A stretch of DNA of 64,000 bases from the NCBI RefSeq assembly GCF_024178165.1, contig NZ_JAMZIE010000007.1, positions 44,244-108,243 on the forward strand, in the 5' to 3' direction. This document shows, piece by piece, positions 55,328-63,903 of the stretch. The DNA comes from Halohasta salina (GTDB lineage Archaea; Halobacteriota; Halobacteria; Halobacteriales; Haloferacaceae). Both the position numbers and the translations under genes were made by a program. Positions within the stretch are counted from its first letter, which is position 1; the number at the start of each line of letters is the position of its first letter. The notes beneath the pieces were generated by a model. That model searched no databases, was not told where the DNA came from, and worked only from the letters and a program-made list of their open reading frames with translations.

Positions 55328-55651
55328 ATGGCCGACTTCGACCCCGAGCAGTTCGAGGACAAGTACGCGAACTACTTCCCGCAGCTCCAGCGGGCCTACA
55401 AGAACGCGTTCAACACGATGAACGACGCCTACGACTCGACGCTGATCCACGCCATCGACCAGCAGGTGCTCAACGAGAGCGAGCCATTCTATGCACCGGA
55501 GCGGGAGGGATTCGACATCGAGCTTCCGGACAACCCATACGAGCGACTGGAGGGGGTCGTCGTCGACCGCGAGCGCTTCGAGGCGATCCTCGAGGAGTAC
55601 ACCGACGAGATCGAGACCGAACTCCGGCAGCTGTTCCGGCTGACGGAGTAA
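55328..55651 (+). CDS. DUF5783-type haloarchaeal protein
   Basis: A 107-residue acidic protein rich in aromatic residues: FDPEQFEDKYANYFPQLQRA, FNTMNDAYDSTLIHAID and NPYERLEGVVVDRERF. I recognise it as the conserved haloarchaeal DUF5783 pattern; its function is unknown. A TATA-like TTTTTTACC at about 55299-55307 stands near -26, giving a leaderless start at 55328. Confidence 0.7.
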   Translation: MADFDPEQFEDKYANYFPQLQRAYKNAFNTMNDAYDSTLIHAIDQQVLNESEPFYAPEREGFDIELPDNPYERLEGVVVDRERFEAILEEYTDEIETELRQLFRLTE

Positions 55652-55700
55652 AAGCGGGCTGAACCAAAGGCCTAAGCCCGTCGCTTCCCAACAAAAAGTT

Positions 55701-56066
55701 ATGAGTACGGATTCAGCAGCGTCGGACAGCGACCTCAAAGACCGCGTGGTGAACTTCCTGCGCCGCAACTTCCCCCAGATCCAGATGCACGGCGGCAACG
55801 CCGCCATCGAGTACCTCGACGAGGAGAGCGGCGAGGTCCACATCCAGCTCGGCGGTGCCTGTTCGGGCTGCGGTATCTCCCCGATGACGATCCAGGCGAT
55901 CAAAACCCGGATGGTCAAGGAGATCCCCGAGATCGAACAGGTTCAGGCCAACACCGGCCAGACCGGCGCGCCGGAGATGGGCGAAACCGAAGGGATGAGT
56001 CCCTCCTTCCCCGGCGAGTCCAGCGACGACGACGGCAGCAACGAAGGCCCACAGGCCCCGTTCTGA
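55701..56066 (+). CDS. NifU-like iron-sulfur scaffold domain protein
   Basis: A 121-residue NifU C-terminal domain protein. Cysteines of the conserved C-x2-C are in GGACSGCGISPMT. Residues 9-80 form the fold; the remaining 40 residues are a polar, disordered tail. It would bind or transfer an Fe-S cluster in the cytoplasm. It is a single gene with a TATA-like AACAAAAAGT about 10-25 bp upstream. Confidence 0.88.
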   Translation: MSTDSAASDSDLKDRVVNFLRRNFPQIQMHGGNAAIEYLDEESGEVHIQLGGACSGCGISPMTIQAIKTRMVKEIPEIEQVQANTGQTGAPEMGETEGMSPSFPGESSDDDGSNEGPQAPF

Positions 56067-56196
56067 ACGCGTCGGTATTGCTTGCTGCGCCAGTAGTGCG
56101 TCTTTGAATCGGTCGTGAGAACCATCGCCGTCGACGGCACGATAGGCCGTCGACACGCGGTCACCCCGCCCCGTGTGTGGCTCCGGATCCAGCCGG

Positions 56197-56880
56197 TCAG
56201 CGTCGGGCATCCAACTCGGCCAGCTGGTCGCCCTCGGACTCCGTTTTCAAATCCGGGAGCAACGCGGCCGCGACGATCCCGAGATACGACAGCCCAACGA
56301 CCGCGAGGACGACGGCTCCCGGAACGGCCTCGACGGCGGCGTTGTCGACCGGCGAGCCGGTAGCGCCGTACACCAGGAGGTGAAACACCCAGATGACGAG
56401 CAAGCCGACCAACACTGGCAGATACACCCGCCGGAGTCGGTGAGAGACCGCGTCCCGAAACGGCATCTTCTGGGTCGGGTTTCGGTAGTCCCGGCTCAAC
56501 TGTTCGCGCCAGTCGGTCTGTTCGGTGCCGCCGCTCGGATCGAGCGCGTCGGCAAAGACGTTCTCCTGCATCGACCGCACCCGCGAGCGCCAGATATCGT
56601 ACTGCTGGTAGCGGTTGGCCTCGATGAGGAGGAAGGTCAGCCCGACCAGCATGGCGATGAGGATCGTCGTGTGTCCGGCCCCCTGCCCGGCGAAGGCGTA
56701 GGCCAGTATCGCGCCCATAATCGTCATCGCGAAGTTGGTCGTGCTATCGAGCCGTTGCCGCCACGACACCGCGCGGTCGACCTCGGCGCGGTAGAGGTGG
56801 GGGATGATCGGCTCGAGGCCGAACTCGCTGCCGGCGTGATCGTTGCCGTAGGGTGTCGATTCTCGTTCTGTGCTAGCCAT
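56197..56880 (-). CDS. DUF2270 membrane protein
   Basis: A 227-residue protein. The N-terminal half includes LYRAEVDRAVSWRQRLDSTT then two helices (NFAMTIMGAILAYAFAG; LIAMLVGLTFLLIEANRYQQYD). Two more helices are near residues 148-170 and 185-207. The RYQQYDIWRSRVR segment is typical of DUF2270. Function unknown. The gene is convergent with nifU. Confidence 0.8.
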   Translation of the reverse strand: MASTERESTPYGNDHAGSEFGLEPIIPHLYRAEVDRAVSWRQRLDSTTNFAMTIMGAILAYAFAGQGAGHTTILIAMLVGLTFLLIEANRYQQYDIWRSRVRSMQENVFADALDPSGGTEQTDWREQLSRDYRNPTQKMPFRDAVSHRLRRVYLPVLVGLLVIWVFHLLVYGATGSPVDNAAVEAVPGAVVLAVVGLSYLGIVAAALLPDLKTESEGDQLAELDARR

Positions 56881-57054
56881 AAGCTAGCCTTCGTCGAGCA
56901 CGCAAAAGTCGTCTGTGTCCGCCGACCCTGAGTGACTCGACACCCGATAGATCGCGACGAGAGCGGGACGTCGTTCGGGGCGACCGGACACGGAGCGGTG
57001 AGGTTCGCAGAGAGCCACGCAGGATTGATGCCCGCGCCGCCCGAACGGTAGGCT

Positions 57055-58488
57055 GTGACAGACTCGGTTGGCCCCGGCTTCCGCTCGCTGTCGACGGAGT
57101 ACGACGACCACCAGCCGCAGATCGAGGGCTCGATCCCCGACTGGCTCGCTGGAACCCTGATCCGCAACGGGCCCGCGCTGTTCGAGGCCGGGTCGACGCG
57201 CGTCAACCACTGGTTCGACGGGCTGGCGATGCTCCGCCGCTACGCCTTCGACGACGGCGAAGTTCGCTACTCGAATCGGTTTCTCCGGAGCGAGGCGTAC
57301 GCCGATGCGCAGGCGGGGCAACTCACGGGCCAGTTCGGCACCGACACCCGCGGCTGGCGGCGCATCGTCGACACCCTCACCTCGCTGGGGCTCCCGGACC
57401 CCACGGACAACGCGAACGTCCACGTCGCTCGCCTCGACGGCGCGTTCGTCGCGCTCACCGAGGCCCCGCGCCGGATCGCTTTCGATCCCGACACGCTTGC
57501 CACCCGCGAGGAGTTCACGTTTACCGACGACATCCCCGAACACATCACCGCAGCCCATCTCGTCGACGATCCCCACCGCGAGGAGTGGGTCGGCTTTACC
57601 ACCGAGTTCGGCCTGCGGCCGCAGTACCACATCTACCGGCTGCCGACGGGGAGTCGACGCCGCCGGCGGATCGCCTCACTGGATGCCCGCGGCCCGGCCT
57701 ACATCCACGACTGTAGCGTGACCGCCGACCACGTGCTGTTGGTCGAGTCGCCGCTGGTGTTGTCGGTGTTGCGGGCGCTCAACCCGCTCTCGCAGGGGGC
57801 GGTCGACATGCTCGACTGGCAGCCCGACCGCGGAACCCGAATCCTGGTCGTCGACCGGGAGACGGGCGATCTCGTCGCCGAGCCGACGCTCCCGGCGACG
57901 TTCTGTTTCCACCACGTCAACGCCTACGTCGACGACAGCGGCGCTGTCGACGGGGGAGGTGACGGCGAGATCGTCTTCGACCTCATCGAGTTCCCGAACA
58001 GCGAGATCGTCGGCGCGATGTCGATGGGCGAACTCGACGGTGATGGGTTCCCCGAGGTGCCCGACGGGCGACTGATGCGGTACCGGATCGATCCGGCGAG
58101 CGGGAGCGTCGACCGCTCGCGGCGCTACGACGGCGGCATGGAGTTGCCGCGGGTACCGCGGGCGTCGACTGGTCGACGCCACCGGTACGCCTACGGGCAG
58201 GCGACCCATCGGAAGGGGCAAAACGGCCTCGTAAAAGTCGACTGCGAAGCCGGGACGGCTCAAGAGTGGTGGGAGCCGTCAGTGTACGTCGAAGAGCCGA
58301 TCCCGGTCCAGCGGCCCGGTGGCGAGGCAGAAGACGACGGGGTGGTGTTGGCGACGGCGCTGGACGTCGACCGCGAGCAGACCGCGCTGGTGGTGTTCGA
58401 TGCCGAAACGCTGACCGTCGAGGCGCGGGCGTGGCTTCCCCATCCGGAGCCGTTCGGCTTCCACGGGCGATTCTTTACCGATAGTTAA
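57055..58488 (+). CDS. Carotenoid oxygenase family protein
   Basis: A 477-residue RPE65/carotenoid-cleavage dioxygenase. The four iron-binding histidines are H168 (TAAHLV), H218 (YIHDCS), H286 or H287 (CFHHVN) and H470 (FGFHGRF). The N-terminal GTLIRNGPALFE fits the family. It may cleave beta-carotene to retinal for rhodopsins or another apocarotenoid; no rhodopsin gene is in the window. The start is GTG, the codon before TDSVGPGF. It overlaps the convergent cupin gene by 4 bp. Confidence 0.88.
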   Translation: MTDSVGPGFRSLSTEYDDHQPQIEGSIPDWLAGTLIRNGPALFEAGSTRVNHWFDGLAMLRRYAFDDGEVRYSNRFLRSEAYADAQAGQLTGQFGTDTRGWRRIVDTLTSLGLPDPTDNANVHVARLDGAFVALTEAPRRIAFDPDTLATREEFTFTDDIPEHITAAHLVDDPHREEWVGFTTEFGLRPQYHIYRLPTGSRRRRRIASLDARGPAYIHDCSVTADHVLLVESPLVLSVLRALNPLSQGAVDMLDWQPDRGTRILVVDRETGDLVAEPTLPATFCFHHVNAYVDDSGAVDGGGDGEIVFDLIEFPNSEIVGAMSMGELDGDGFPEVPDGRLMRYRIDPASGSVDRSRRYDGGMELPRVPRASTGRRHRYAYGQATHRKGQNGLVKVDCEAGTAQEWWEPSVYVEEPIPVQRPGGEAEDDGVVLATALDVDREQTALVVFDAETLTVEARAWLPHPEPFGFHGRFFTDS

Positions 58489-58805
58489 GACGCGCCGGCG
58501 AGGACGAACAGGCTCTCCTCGTCGCCGTTGTGGATCTGTCGCGTGCTCTCGGGGTCGACCCGCAGGGCGTCGCCCGCGGTTAGCGGGACTTTCTCGTCGT
58601 CGACGGTGACGACGGCCGCCCCCTCGACGAGGACGTACACCTCCTCTTGGCCTTCGTCGGCGTGGTCGTGCGGCTTGCCTTCCCACCCCGGCTCACAGGA
58701 GAGCAGCGAGACGCCGAGCTGCTCACTCTCCAGCGGCTCGCGCAGCATGTGGAGTCCGTCGGCGACCGGTTCGACCTCGTCGGTGTCGACTTTGGTGTAG
58801 GACAT
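58485..58805 (-). CDS. Cupin-domain protein
   Basis: A 106-residue single cupin. The metal-binding motif appears as GKPHDHADEGQEEVYVLVEG (two histidines and a glutamate) and the second motif as RQIHNGDEESLFVL. The bound metal and role are unknown; many such proteins are isomerases or sensors. The gene is tail-to-tail with the carotenoid oxygenase. Confidence 0.85.
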   Translation of the reverse strand: MSYTKVDTDEVEPVADGLHMLREPLESEQLGVSLLSCEPGWEGKPHDHADEGQEEVYVLVEGAAVVTVDDEKVPLTAGDALRVDPESTRQIHNGDEESLFVLAGAS

Positions 58806-58922
58806 CGGTTCTCAGTTCGGCGGCGAGCGAAAAGTACGCTGTGGCCAGCCGCCGTCGACGTGTCTCACGGCTGTCGGTTGCTCTGTCCCAAGCGTCTTGG
58901 GTCGGACGCACGTAGCCGACCT

Positions 58923-59936
58923 GTGCACGACACAACCCGCGAGTGGCATCTCGCCGAGCGGCCGCAGGGCGAACCGGACACCGACTGTTTCGAACTGCGA
59001 GAAACGGACGTTCCGGAGCCGAACCCCGGCGAGCTTCTCGTTCGCGTCACCTACCTCTCGGTCGACCCCTACATGCGGGGCCGCATGTCGGCCGGCGAAT
59101 CCTACGCCGAACCGTGGGCCGTTGGCGATGTCCTCAAGGGCGGCGTCGTCGGCGAGGTCATCGACAGCGCCAGCGAGGCCTACAGCGAGGGCGATCTGGT
59201 CACCGGCGAGGGACGCTGGGGTGAGTACAGCCTGCTGGATGCCGACGAGGTCGCCCCGGTCGACCCCTCGGTCGCCGACCAGCCAGCCTATCTCGGCACC
59301 TTGGGAATGCCGGGCCGGACGGCCTACTTCGGCCTCTTGGAGGTCGGCGAGCCGAAACCCGGCGACACCGTGGTCGTCTCCGGCGCTGCAGGCGCGGTCG
59401 GCTCGGTCGTCGGCCAGATCGCCAAACTGAACGGCTGTCACGTGGTCGGCTTCGCCGGCTCCGACGAGAAGGTCGACTGGCTCACCGACGACCTCGGCTT
59501 CGACGCCGCGATCAACTACAAGTCGACCGACGACTACAGCGCAGCGCTGGCAGAGGCCGCACCCGAGGGCGTCGACGTCTACTTCGACAACGTCGGCGGG
59601 CCCATTACGGATGCCGTCTTCCCGCAGTTGAACCTCGATGCCCGCGTCGCGGTCTGCGGGCAGATCGCCCACTACAACGACGAGACGATGCCGACTGGAC
59701 CACGAAAACTCCCCCAGATCATCGCGCCGCGAGCGAAAGTTCAGGGACTACTGGTCGGCGACTTCGTCACGCGGTTCCGCGAGGCCAGCCAGCAGCTCGG
59801 GCAGTGGGTCGCCGCCGGCGAGTTGCAGCATCGGGAGACGATCGTCGACGGGCTGGAGAACGCCCCCGACGCCTTCCTCGGGCTGTTTGCGGGCGACAAC
59901 ATCGGCAAACAGGTCGTCCGGGTCGACGAGTCGTAA
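58923..59936 (+). CDS. NADP-dependent MDR oxidoreductase (leukotriene B4 dehydrogenase-like)
   Basis: A 337-residue zinc-free medium-chain dehydrogenase. TYLSVDPYMRGRMS and VVSGAAGAVGSVVGQIAKL (Rossmann) are typical of the double-bond reductase/PTGR group. The YFDNVGGPITD segment also fits. It reduces enone-like substrates with NADPH; the natural substrate is unknown. The start is GTG at 58923, which gives HDTTREWHLAERP. Confidence 0.88.
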   Translation: MHDTTREWHLAERPQGEPDTDCFELRETDVPEPNPGELLVRVTYLSVDPYMRGRMSAGESYAEPWAVGDVLKGGVVGEVIDSASEAYSEGDLVTGEGRWGEYSLLDADEVAPVDPSVADQPAYLGTLGMPGRTAYFGLLEVGEPKPGDTVVVSGAAGAVGSVVGQIAKLNGCHVVGFAGSDEKVDWLTDDLGFDAAINYKSTDDYSAALAEAAPEGVDVYFDNVGGPITDAVFPQLNLDARVAVCGQIAHYNDETMPTGPRKLPQIIAPRAKVQGLLVGDFVTRFREASQQLGQWVAAGELQHRETIVDGLENAPDAFLGLFAGDNIGKQVVRVDES

Positions 59937-60048
59937 CTCACAGGGGCTCGTTGCGGACCGCTGATCCGAACCGTCCCCGAACCGAGCCCAACTGTCCGTA
60001 CACCAACTGGCCACTACCCATTTTCGCGCCGCCGTGGCACAGTAGCGT

Positions 60049-60504
60049 ATGACATCGACAGAGGTAGTCGAGATCCTCCAGCGAGCCTATCAGGACGAGT
60101 TCGAGACCGTGATGAACTACCAGACCAACGCCATCGTCCTCGACGGCGTCCACGCCGAGGAGGTCAAAGCGAGCCTTCAGGCGGACATCCAAGAGGAACT
60201 CGATCACGCCCAGCAGCTCGGCCGGCGACTGAAACAGTTGGAGTCACGACCACCGGGCTCGGCGGCGTTCGACGCCCGGCAGGACTCCCTGCAGCCGCCC
60301 GAGGACACCACGGACGTCTACTCGGTGATCAGGGGCGTCCTCGACGCCGAAACCACTGCCATCGAGACCTACCGGTCGCTCATCGAGGCCGCCGGCGAGG
60401 CCAACGATCCGGTGACTGAAGGCATCGCGGTCGAGATTCTGACCGACGAGGAGGCCCACCGCACCGAGTTCCGCGGCTTCGAGAAAGAGTACAAGGACGA
60501 CTGA
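60049..60504 (+). CDS. Ferritin-like domain protein
   Basis: A 151-residue four-helix protein. Diiron-type positions are glutamates in QDEFETVMNYQ, E-x2-H in EELDHAQQLG, glutamates in LDAETTAIETYRS and E-x2-H in LTDEEAHRTEF. It could store or oxidise iron, or be a rubrerythrin-like detoxifier. It lies 60 bp from the end of the large HExLE lipoprotein and near dpsA, in an iron-related patch. No iron box in front of it. Confidence 0.82.
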   Translation: MTSTEVVEILQRAYQDEFETVMNYQTNAIVLDGVHAEEVKASLQADIQEELDHAQQLGRRLKQLESRPPGSAAFDARQDSLQPPEDTTDVYSVIRGVLDAETTAIETYRSLIEAAGEANDPVTEGIAVEILTDEEAHRTEFRGFEKEYKDD

Positions 60505-60564
60505 CGATTCGGGGACGGATCGGCGATCCGTCAGGCCGACCGGGCGGAGCCGCAGTTCGTAGCC

Positions 60565-62994
60565 CTACTCAACGATGACCGTACCGACCATGCCGGCCAT
60601 CTCGTGGGGGACACAGTAGTAGTTGTGCTCGCCGGTCGTCTCGAAGGTGTGAACGTACGACTGGCCGGATTGGACTGCGCCCTGACCGTTTTCCCACCCC
60701 TCGACGGCGGCGTCCTCGCTCTCGAAGCCGCCCGATGCCCAGTAGGCGGCCCCGTCCGGAATCTCTCCGTCGTACGCGACGACGTTGTGGGCCTCGCCGC
60801 CAGCGTGGTTCCACGCGACGGTGTCACCCTGACTGACGGTGAGTTCCTTCGGCTCAAAGGCGACTGCCTGCATGTCGACCACGTGGTCGGCGTCCTCGGG
60901 GACGCCCTCAACGACGTTCGGACCGCCTTCGAGGCTGGTCTCCTCGCTCTCCTCGCCTCCGCTGCCGCTGGCATCGACTGGGGACTCGGCGACAGCGCCG
61001 GCGACCGCGAACTGTGCGTTGAGCGTCGCGGCGGCGAACGCCTCGGCGGCCGCGTCGACGCCCGACCCGCTTTCGAGCGCCGCGATGTAGTCGTCGAGTG
61101 CGGCCTCGAACCCTTCGTAGGCGTCGTGATCGGCCTCTTCGAGGGCCTCGTGGACGCGAGCCTCTTCGAAGCTCGCGAAGGTATCCTGCATGATCGACGT
61201 GGCCGCCGATCCGAACGAGCCGCCAGCCGACGCGACGACAGTGTAGATGGCGTCGACGGCCTCGCCATTGAACGTCCGGGCGGCCTCGCTGACCGAGGCA
61301 TCGCCCTCCGCGGCCGAACCGGCTTCGCCCAGTGCGGCCTCGAAGGATTCGTAGCGGTCGTGGTCGGCTTCTTCGAGGGCCTCGTGGAAGCCGCCGGCTC
61401 CGGCCTCGAACTGCTCGAAGGCCGACTGGACCACCGCGTTCGCGCGGCTGGACTCGCCGAGGGAACCGAGGACGCCCGCATCGAACACGCGGGCAGCCAT
61501 ATAGCCGGCTTCGACGGCACTCACCTGTGCGGTCGACCCGGCCGCGGTCTCGAACTCCAGCAGCGTCTCGCGGATGCCCGTGACGTGTTCGTCGACGGCC
61601 GCGTCCTCGCCGTTCTCGAAGGCCGAAATCAGGCCGTTGAGGTGTTCTTCCTCGAAGGTGTGGTAGAGATCCTCGTCGGTATCCTCCAGCGTTTCGTGGA
61701 AGTCGGCCTCGTTGGCCTCGAACAGCTGGAACAGCCCGCGAGCGGTCTCGGCAGCGACCGCCGACTCGCCGAGCTGGTAGCGCTCGTAGGCGTCTTCGAT
61801 TCTCGCCTTGAAGTAGCCCGCTTGGAGGAGCGACGCCTCGTTGCCGGAGCCGAGTGCCTCGATCCCGGTGACGAGGCCGCTGTTGATCACGTCGACCGCG
61901 GCCGAGACGGCCTCGGCGTCGTCGTTCTCGATGGCCGACAAGAGGGCGCTCAGGCCCTCGTCCTCGAAGGTGTGGTAGGCGTCCTCGCTGGCTTCTTCAA
62001 GGGCTTCGTGGGCGCGAGCGCCCTCGAAGTGAGCGAAAGTTTTTTCGACGACTGATATCGCGGCGTCGGGCTGGCCGGTCTCGTAGAGCCACGCGGCGTC
62101 GTGGGCCCGGGCCCGGTAGACGGTGAGTGCGGCCGCGTGGGCGAACTCGGTCGACGGGCCGCCGAGGCCGGCGAGGGCGGCGGCGTCCCAGCCGCGGGCC
62201 TGATAGGTGGCGAGGTGGCCGACACCGGCAACCGTCTCGGAGGGGGCGACCGCGTAGCCGCCGTCGACGGCAGCAGTCAGGCCGTCGGCGACAGCCGTCG
62301 AGACCCCTTCGAGGTCCTCCTCGTCGGCCGCCGTGTCGACCGCGTCGATGGCACTCTCGAAGGATTCGTACAGTTCGCTGTCGGTGCTCTCGATGGTCTC
62401 GTACACTGCGGCGTTCTCGAACCGTTCGTAGGTGTTGTCGGCGACGGTGCCGGCGGCCTCGAAGGCACCGGCGGCCGCGAGCATGTACGCATCGGCGAGT
62501 GCCGCACCGAGCAACTGGAGATCGAGCGTCTGGGCGACAGCGTCGCCAGCGTGGGCCTGTTGGGCCTCGTAGAGCTGTGTGCTGGCGATACCGGCCTCCT
62601 CGTTTGCACGCTCGATGTTGCCTTCCTGGAGTCCCTCCGACCGAAGCTCGCCGAGTGCGCCCTCGAAGCCCTCGTAGTTCGATTCGCTGGTCTCCTCGAG
62701 CAGCTCGTGGGCGTTGTACTCGCCAGAGGCGCTCTCGAAGCGCTCGAAGACGTGCTGTGCGACCGCGCTGCCGGCTTCGGCCTGCCCAGCCTCGCCGAGT
62801 GCAGCGGCATCCCAGAGTCGAGCCCGGATCGCGTTCCACTCCGAGGCGACTGCGAGGGCGGTCGGTTCCGTCCCACCGTCGCTGCTTCCGTCGCCACTGG
62901 TCTCGGTTCCGCTACCGCCTGTACACCCTGCGAGTCCGAGAGCGGCGAGCACAGCGCCACTCCCCTTCAGCATCGTGCGTCGTTTCTGACCCAT
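60565..62994 (-). CDS. Lipoprotein with six HExLE-type repeats and a C-terminal halocyanin domain (DUF5059-like)
   Basis: An 809-residue exported protein. Twin arginine (QKRRTML) and lipobox LAGC (C24) anchor it outside. About residues 45-670 are six helical repeats built on F-x2-FE...HExLE-x2-D-x-D-x-Y-x2-FE. The HExLE histidines are H96, H329, H433, H537 and H615; the second repeat has Y198 instead. Residues 695-809 are a cupredoxin with copper ligands H736, C794, H797 and M802. The layout recalls EfeO, an iron-uptake protein with a cupredoxin and an HxxE-bearing helical domain. Two iron-box palindromes precede the ATG. Function as iron binding or uptake is inference. Confidence 0.8.
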   Translation of the reverse strand: MGQKRRTMLKGSGAVLAALGLAGCTGGSGTETSGDGSSDGGTEPTALAVASEWNAIRARLWDAAALGEAGQAEAGSAVAQHVFERFESASGEYNAHELLEETSESNYEGFEGALGELRSEGLQEGNIERANEEAGIASTQLYEAQQAHAGDAVAQTLDLQLLGAALADAYMLAAAGAFEAAGTVADNTYERFENAAVYETIESTDSELYESFESAIDAVDTAADEEDLEGVSTAVADGLTAAVDGGYAVAPSETVAGVGHLATYQARGWDAAALAGLGGPSTEFAHAAALTVYRARAHDAAWLYETGQPDAAISVVEKTFAHFEGARAHEALEEASEDAYHTFEDEGLSALLSAIENDDAEAVSAAVDVINSGLVTGIEALGSGNEASLLQAGYFKARIEDAYERYQLGESAVAAETARGLFQLFEANEADFHETLEDTDEDLYHTFEEEHLNGLISAFENGEDAAVDEHVTGIRETLLEFETAAGSTAQVSAVEAGYMAARVFDAGVLGSLGESSRANAVVQSAFEQFEAGAGGFHEALEEADHDRYESFEAALGEAGSAAEGDASVSEAARTFNGEAVDAIYTVVASAGGSFGSAATSIMQDTFASFEEARVHEALEEADHDAYEGFEAALDDYIAALESGSGVDAAAEAFAAATLNAQFAVAGAVAESPVDASGSGGEESEETSLEGGPNVVEGVPEDADHVVDMQAVAFEPKELTVSQGDTVAWNHAGGEAHNVVAYDGEIPDGAAYWASGGFESEDAAVEGWENGQGAVQSGQSYVHTFETTGEHNYYCVPHEMAGMVGTVIVE

Positions 62995-62997
62995 ATT

Positions 62998-63013
62998 TTT
63001 AGGCTAGCCTAAA
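62998..63013. promoter_or_regulatory. DtxR/IdeR-like iron box, site 4 (perfect palindrome)
   Basis: TTTAGGCTAGCCTAAA is fully self-complementary over 16 bases. It lies 3 bp upstream of the HExLE lipoprotein start codon (62994), between it and a TATA-like GTTTAGAT at about 63014-63024. Position and sequence match site 1, which supports common control. Confidence 0.75.
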
Positions 63014-63033
63014 TCATCTAAACAGTTTCGATA

Positions 63034-63049
63034 TTTTGGTAGGCCTAAA
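63034..63049. promoter_or_regulatory. DtxR/IdeR-like iron box, site 5 (one mismatch)
   Basis: TTTTGGTAGGCCTAAA keeps the 6-4-6 geometry with one mismatch in the left arm. Its centre is 36 bp from that of site 4. It could give extra binding upstream of the promoter, or act on dpsA, whose start is 245 bp to the right. Confidence 0.45.
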
Positions 63050-63294
63050 CCGGCAGATACAGTCGACACATTTGGCTGGGATAACGCTTTTCGAATACAT
63101 CCGCCGAGTATCCCTGTCGGCTACAGACTGGCCGCAGCCTCTGGGTTCTGTGACGACAACGGTACAGATTATCACGCTACCACACCGTGGCAGCCGAGAG
63201 TCTGGGACCTACGAGCGACGACGGTCTCATGGTTTAGGTCATACGAAAAATTATATAAATATTGATAAGTTATAAGATAGAGTAGACTGAAGCA
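63050..63294. other. Noncoding gap upstream of dpsA
   Basis: I see no supported gene here. The right end is strongly AT-rich (63240-63290) and contains several TATA-like elements such as TTATATAAATA and TTATAAGAT. These are the probable dpsA promoter. The left part has no clear signal beyond the iron box at 63034-63049. Confidence 0.5.
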
Positions 63295-63849
63295 ATGGAT
63301 GTAATGAACACTCAGAAGCGGATCAATCAGGAAGCAGGCACTGTCGAAGCAAACGCGCTCAGACTCGACCAGAAGAAGGCCGAACAGATCGTCGACGCGC
63401 TGAACACGGACCTTGCGGACGCCTACGTGCTGTACCACCAGCTCCACAAACACCACTGGAACGTCGAGGGTGCGGAGTTCCGCGACATCCACGTCTTCCT
63501 GCAGAAGGTCTACGAGGACGTCGAGGCCGCCGCCGACGAGATCGCCGAACGCCTGCAGGCGCTGGGTGGCGTCCCACACGCGAGCATGACCACACTCGCC
63601 GAGAACGCGACTGTCGAGGCCGAAGACGAGGACGTCTACGACATCCGAACCTCGCTGTCGAACGATCTGGAGATGATGGGCGACATGATCGAGCACACCC
63701 GCCAGCATATCGAACTCGCCGAGAACCTCGGCGACTACGCGACCGGGCACATGCTCCGCGAACAGCTCGAAACACTGGAAGAACACACCCATCACATCGA
63801 ACACTACCTCGAAGACGACACGCTCGTCGTCGACTCGGCAACGAACTGA
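63295..63849 (+). CDS. dpsA: DNA-protection ferritin DpsA
   Basis: A 184-residue Dps-family ferritin. The ferroxidase signature is in HQLHKHHWNVEG and FLQKVYEDVEAAADEIAER. It forms a 12-subunit shell that oxidises and stores iron and protects DNA. The ATG at 63295 or an in-frame ATG at 63304 could be the start; the second fits other haloarchaeal DpsA proteins (STQK-like) better, while TATA spacing allows either. It lies head-to-head with the HExLE lipoprotein gene. Confidence 0.93.
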   Translation: MDVMNTQKRINQEAGTVEANALRLDQKKAEQIVDALNTDLADAYVLYHQLHKHHWNVEGAEFRDIHVFLQKVYEDVEAAADEIAERLQALGGVPHASMTTLAENATVEAEDEDVYDIRTSLSNDLEMMGDMIEHTRQHIELAENLGDYATGHMLREQLETLEEHTHHIEHYLEDDTLVVDSATN

Positions 63850-63903
63850 AAACGGCAGCGCAGTCTGTCGTCTTACGCTCTTGTGGCGGAGATTGTTGGT
63901 GAG

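Noticed and set aside
63036..63275. 79-codon open frame between the iron boxes and dpsA
   Set aside because: It runs across promoter-like AT-rich sequence and has no protein-like features.
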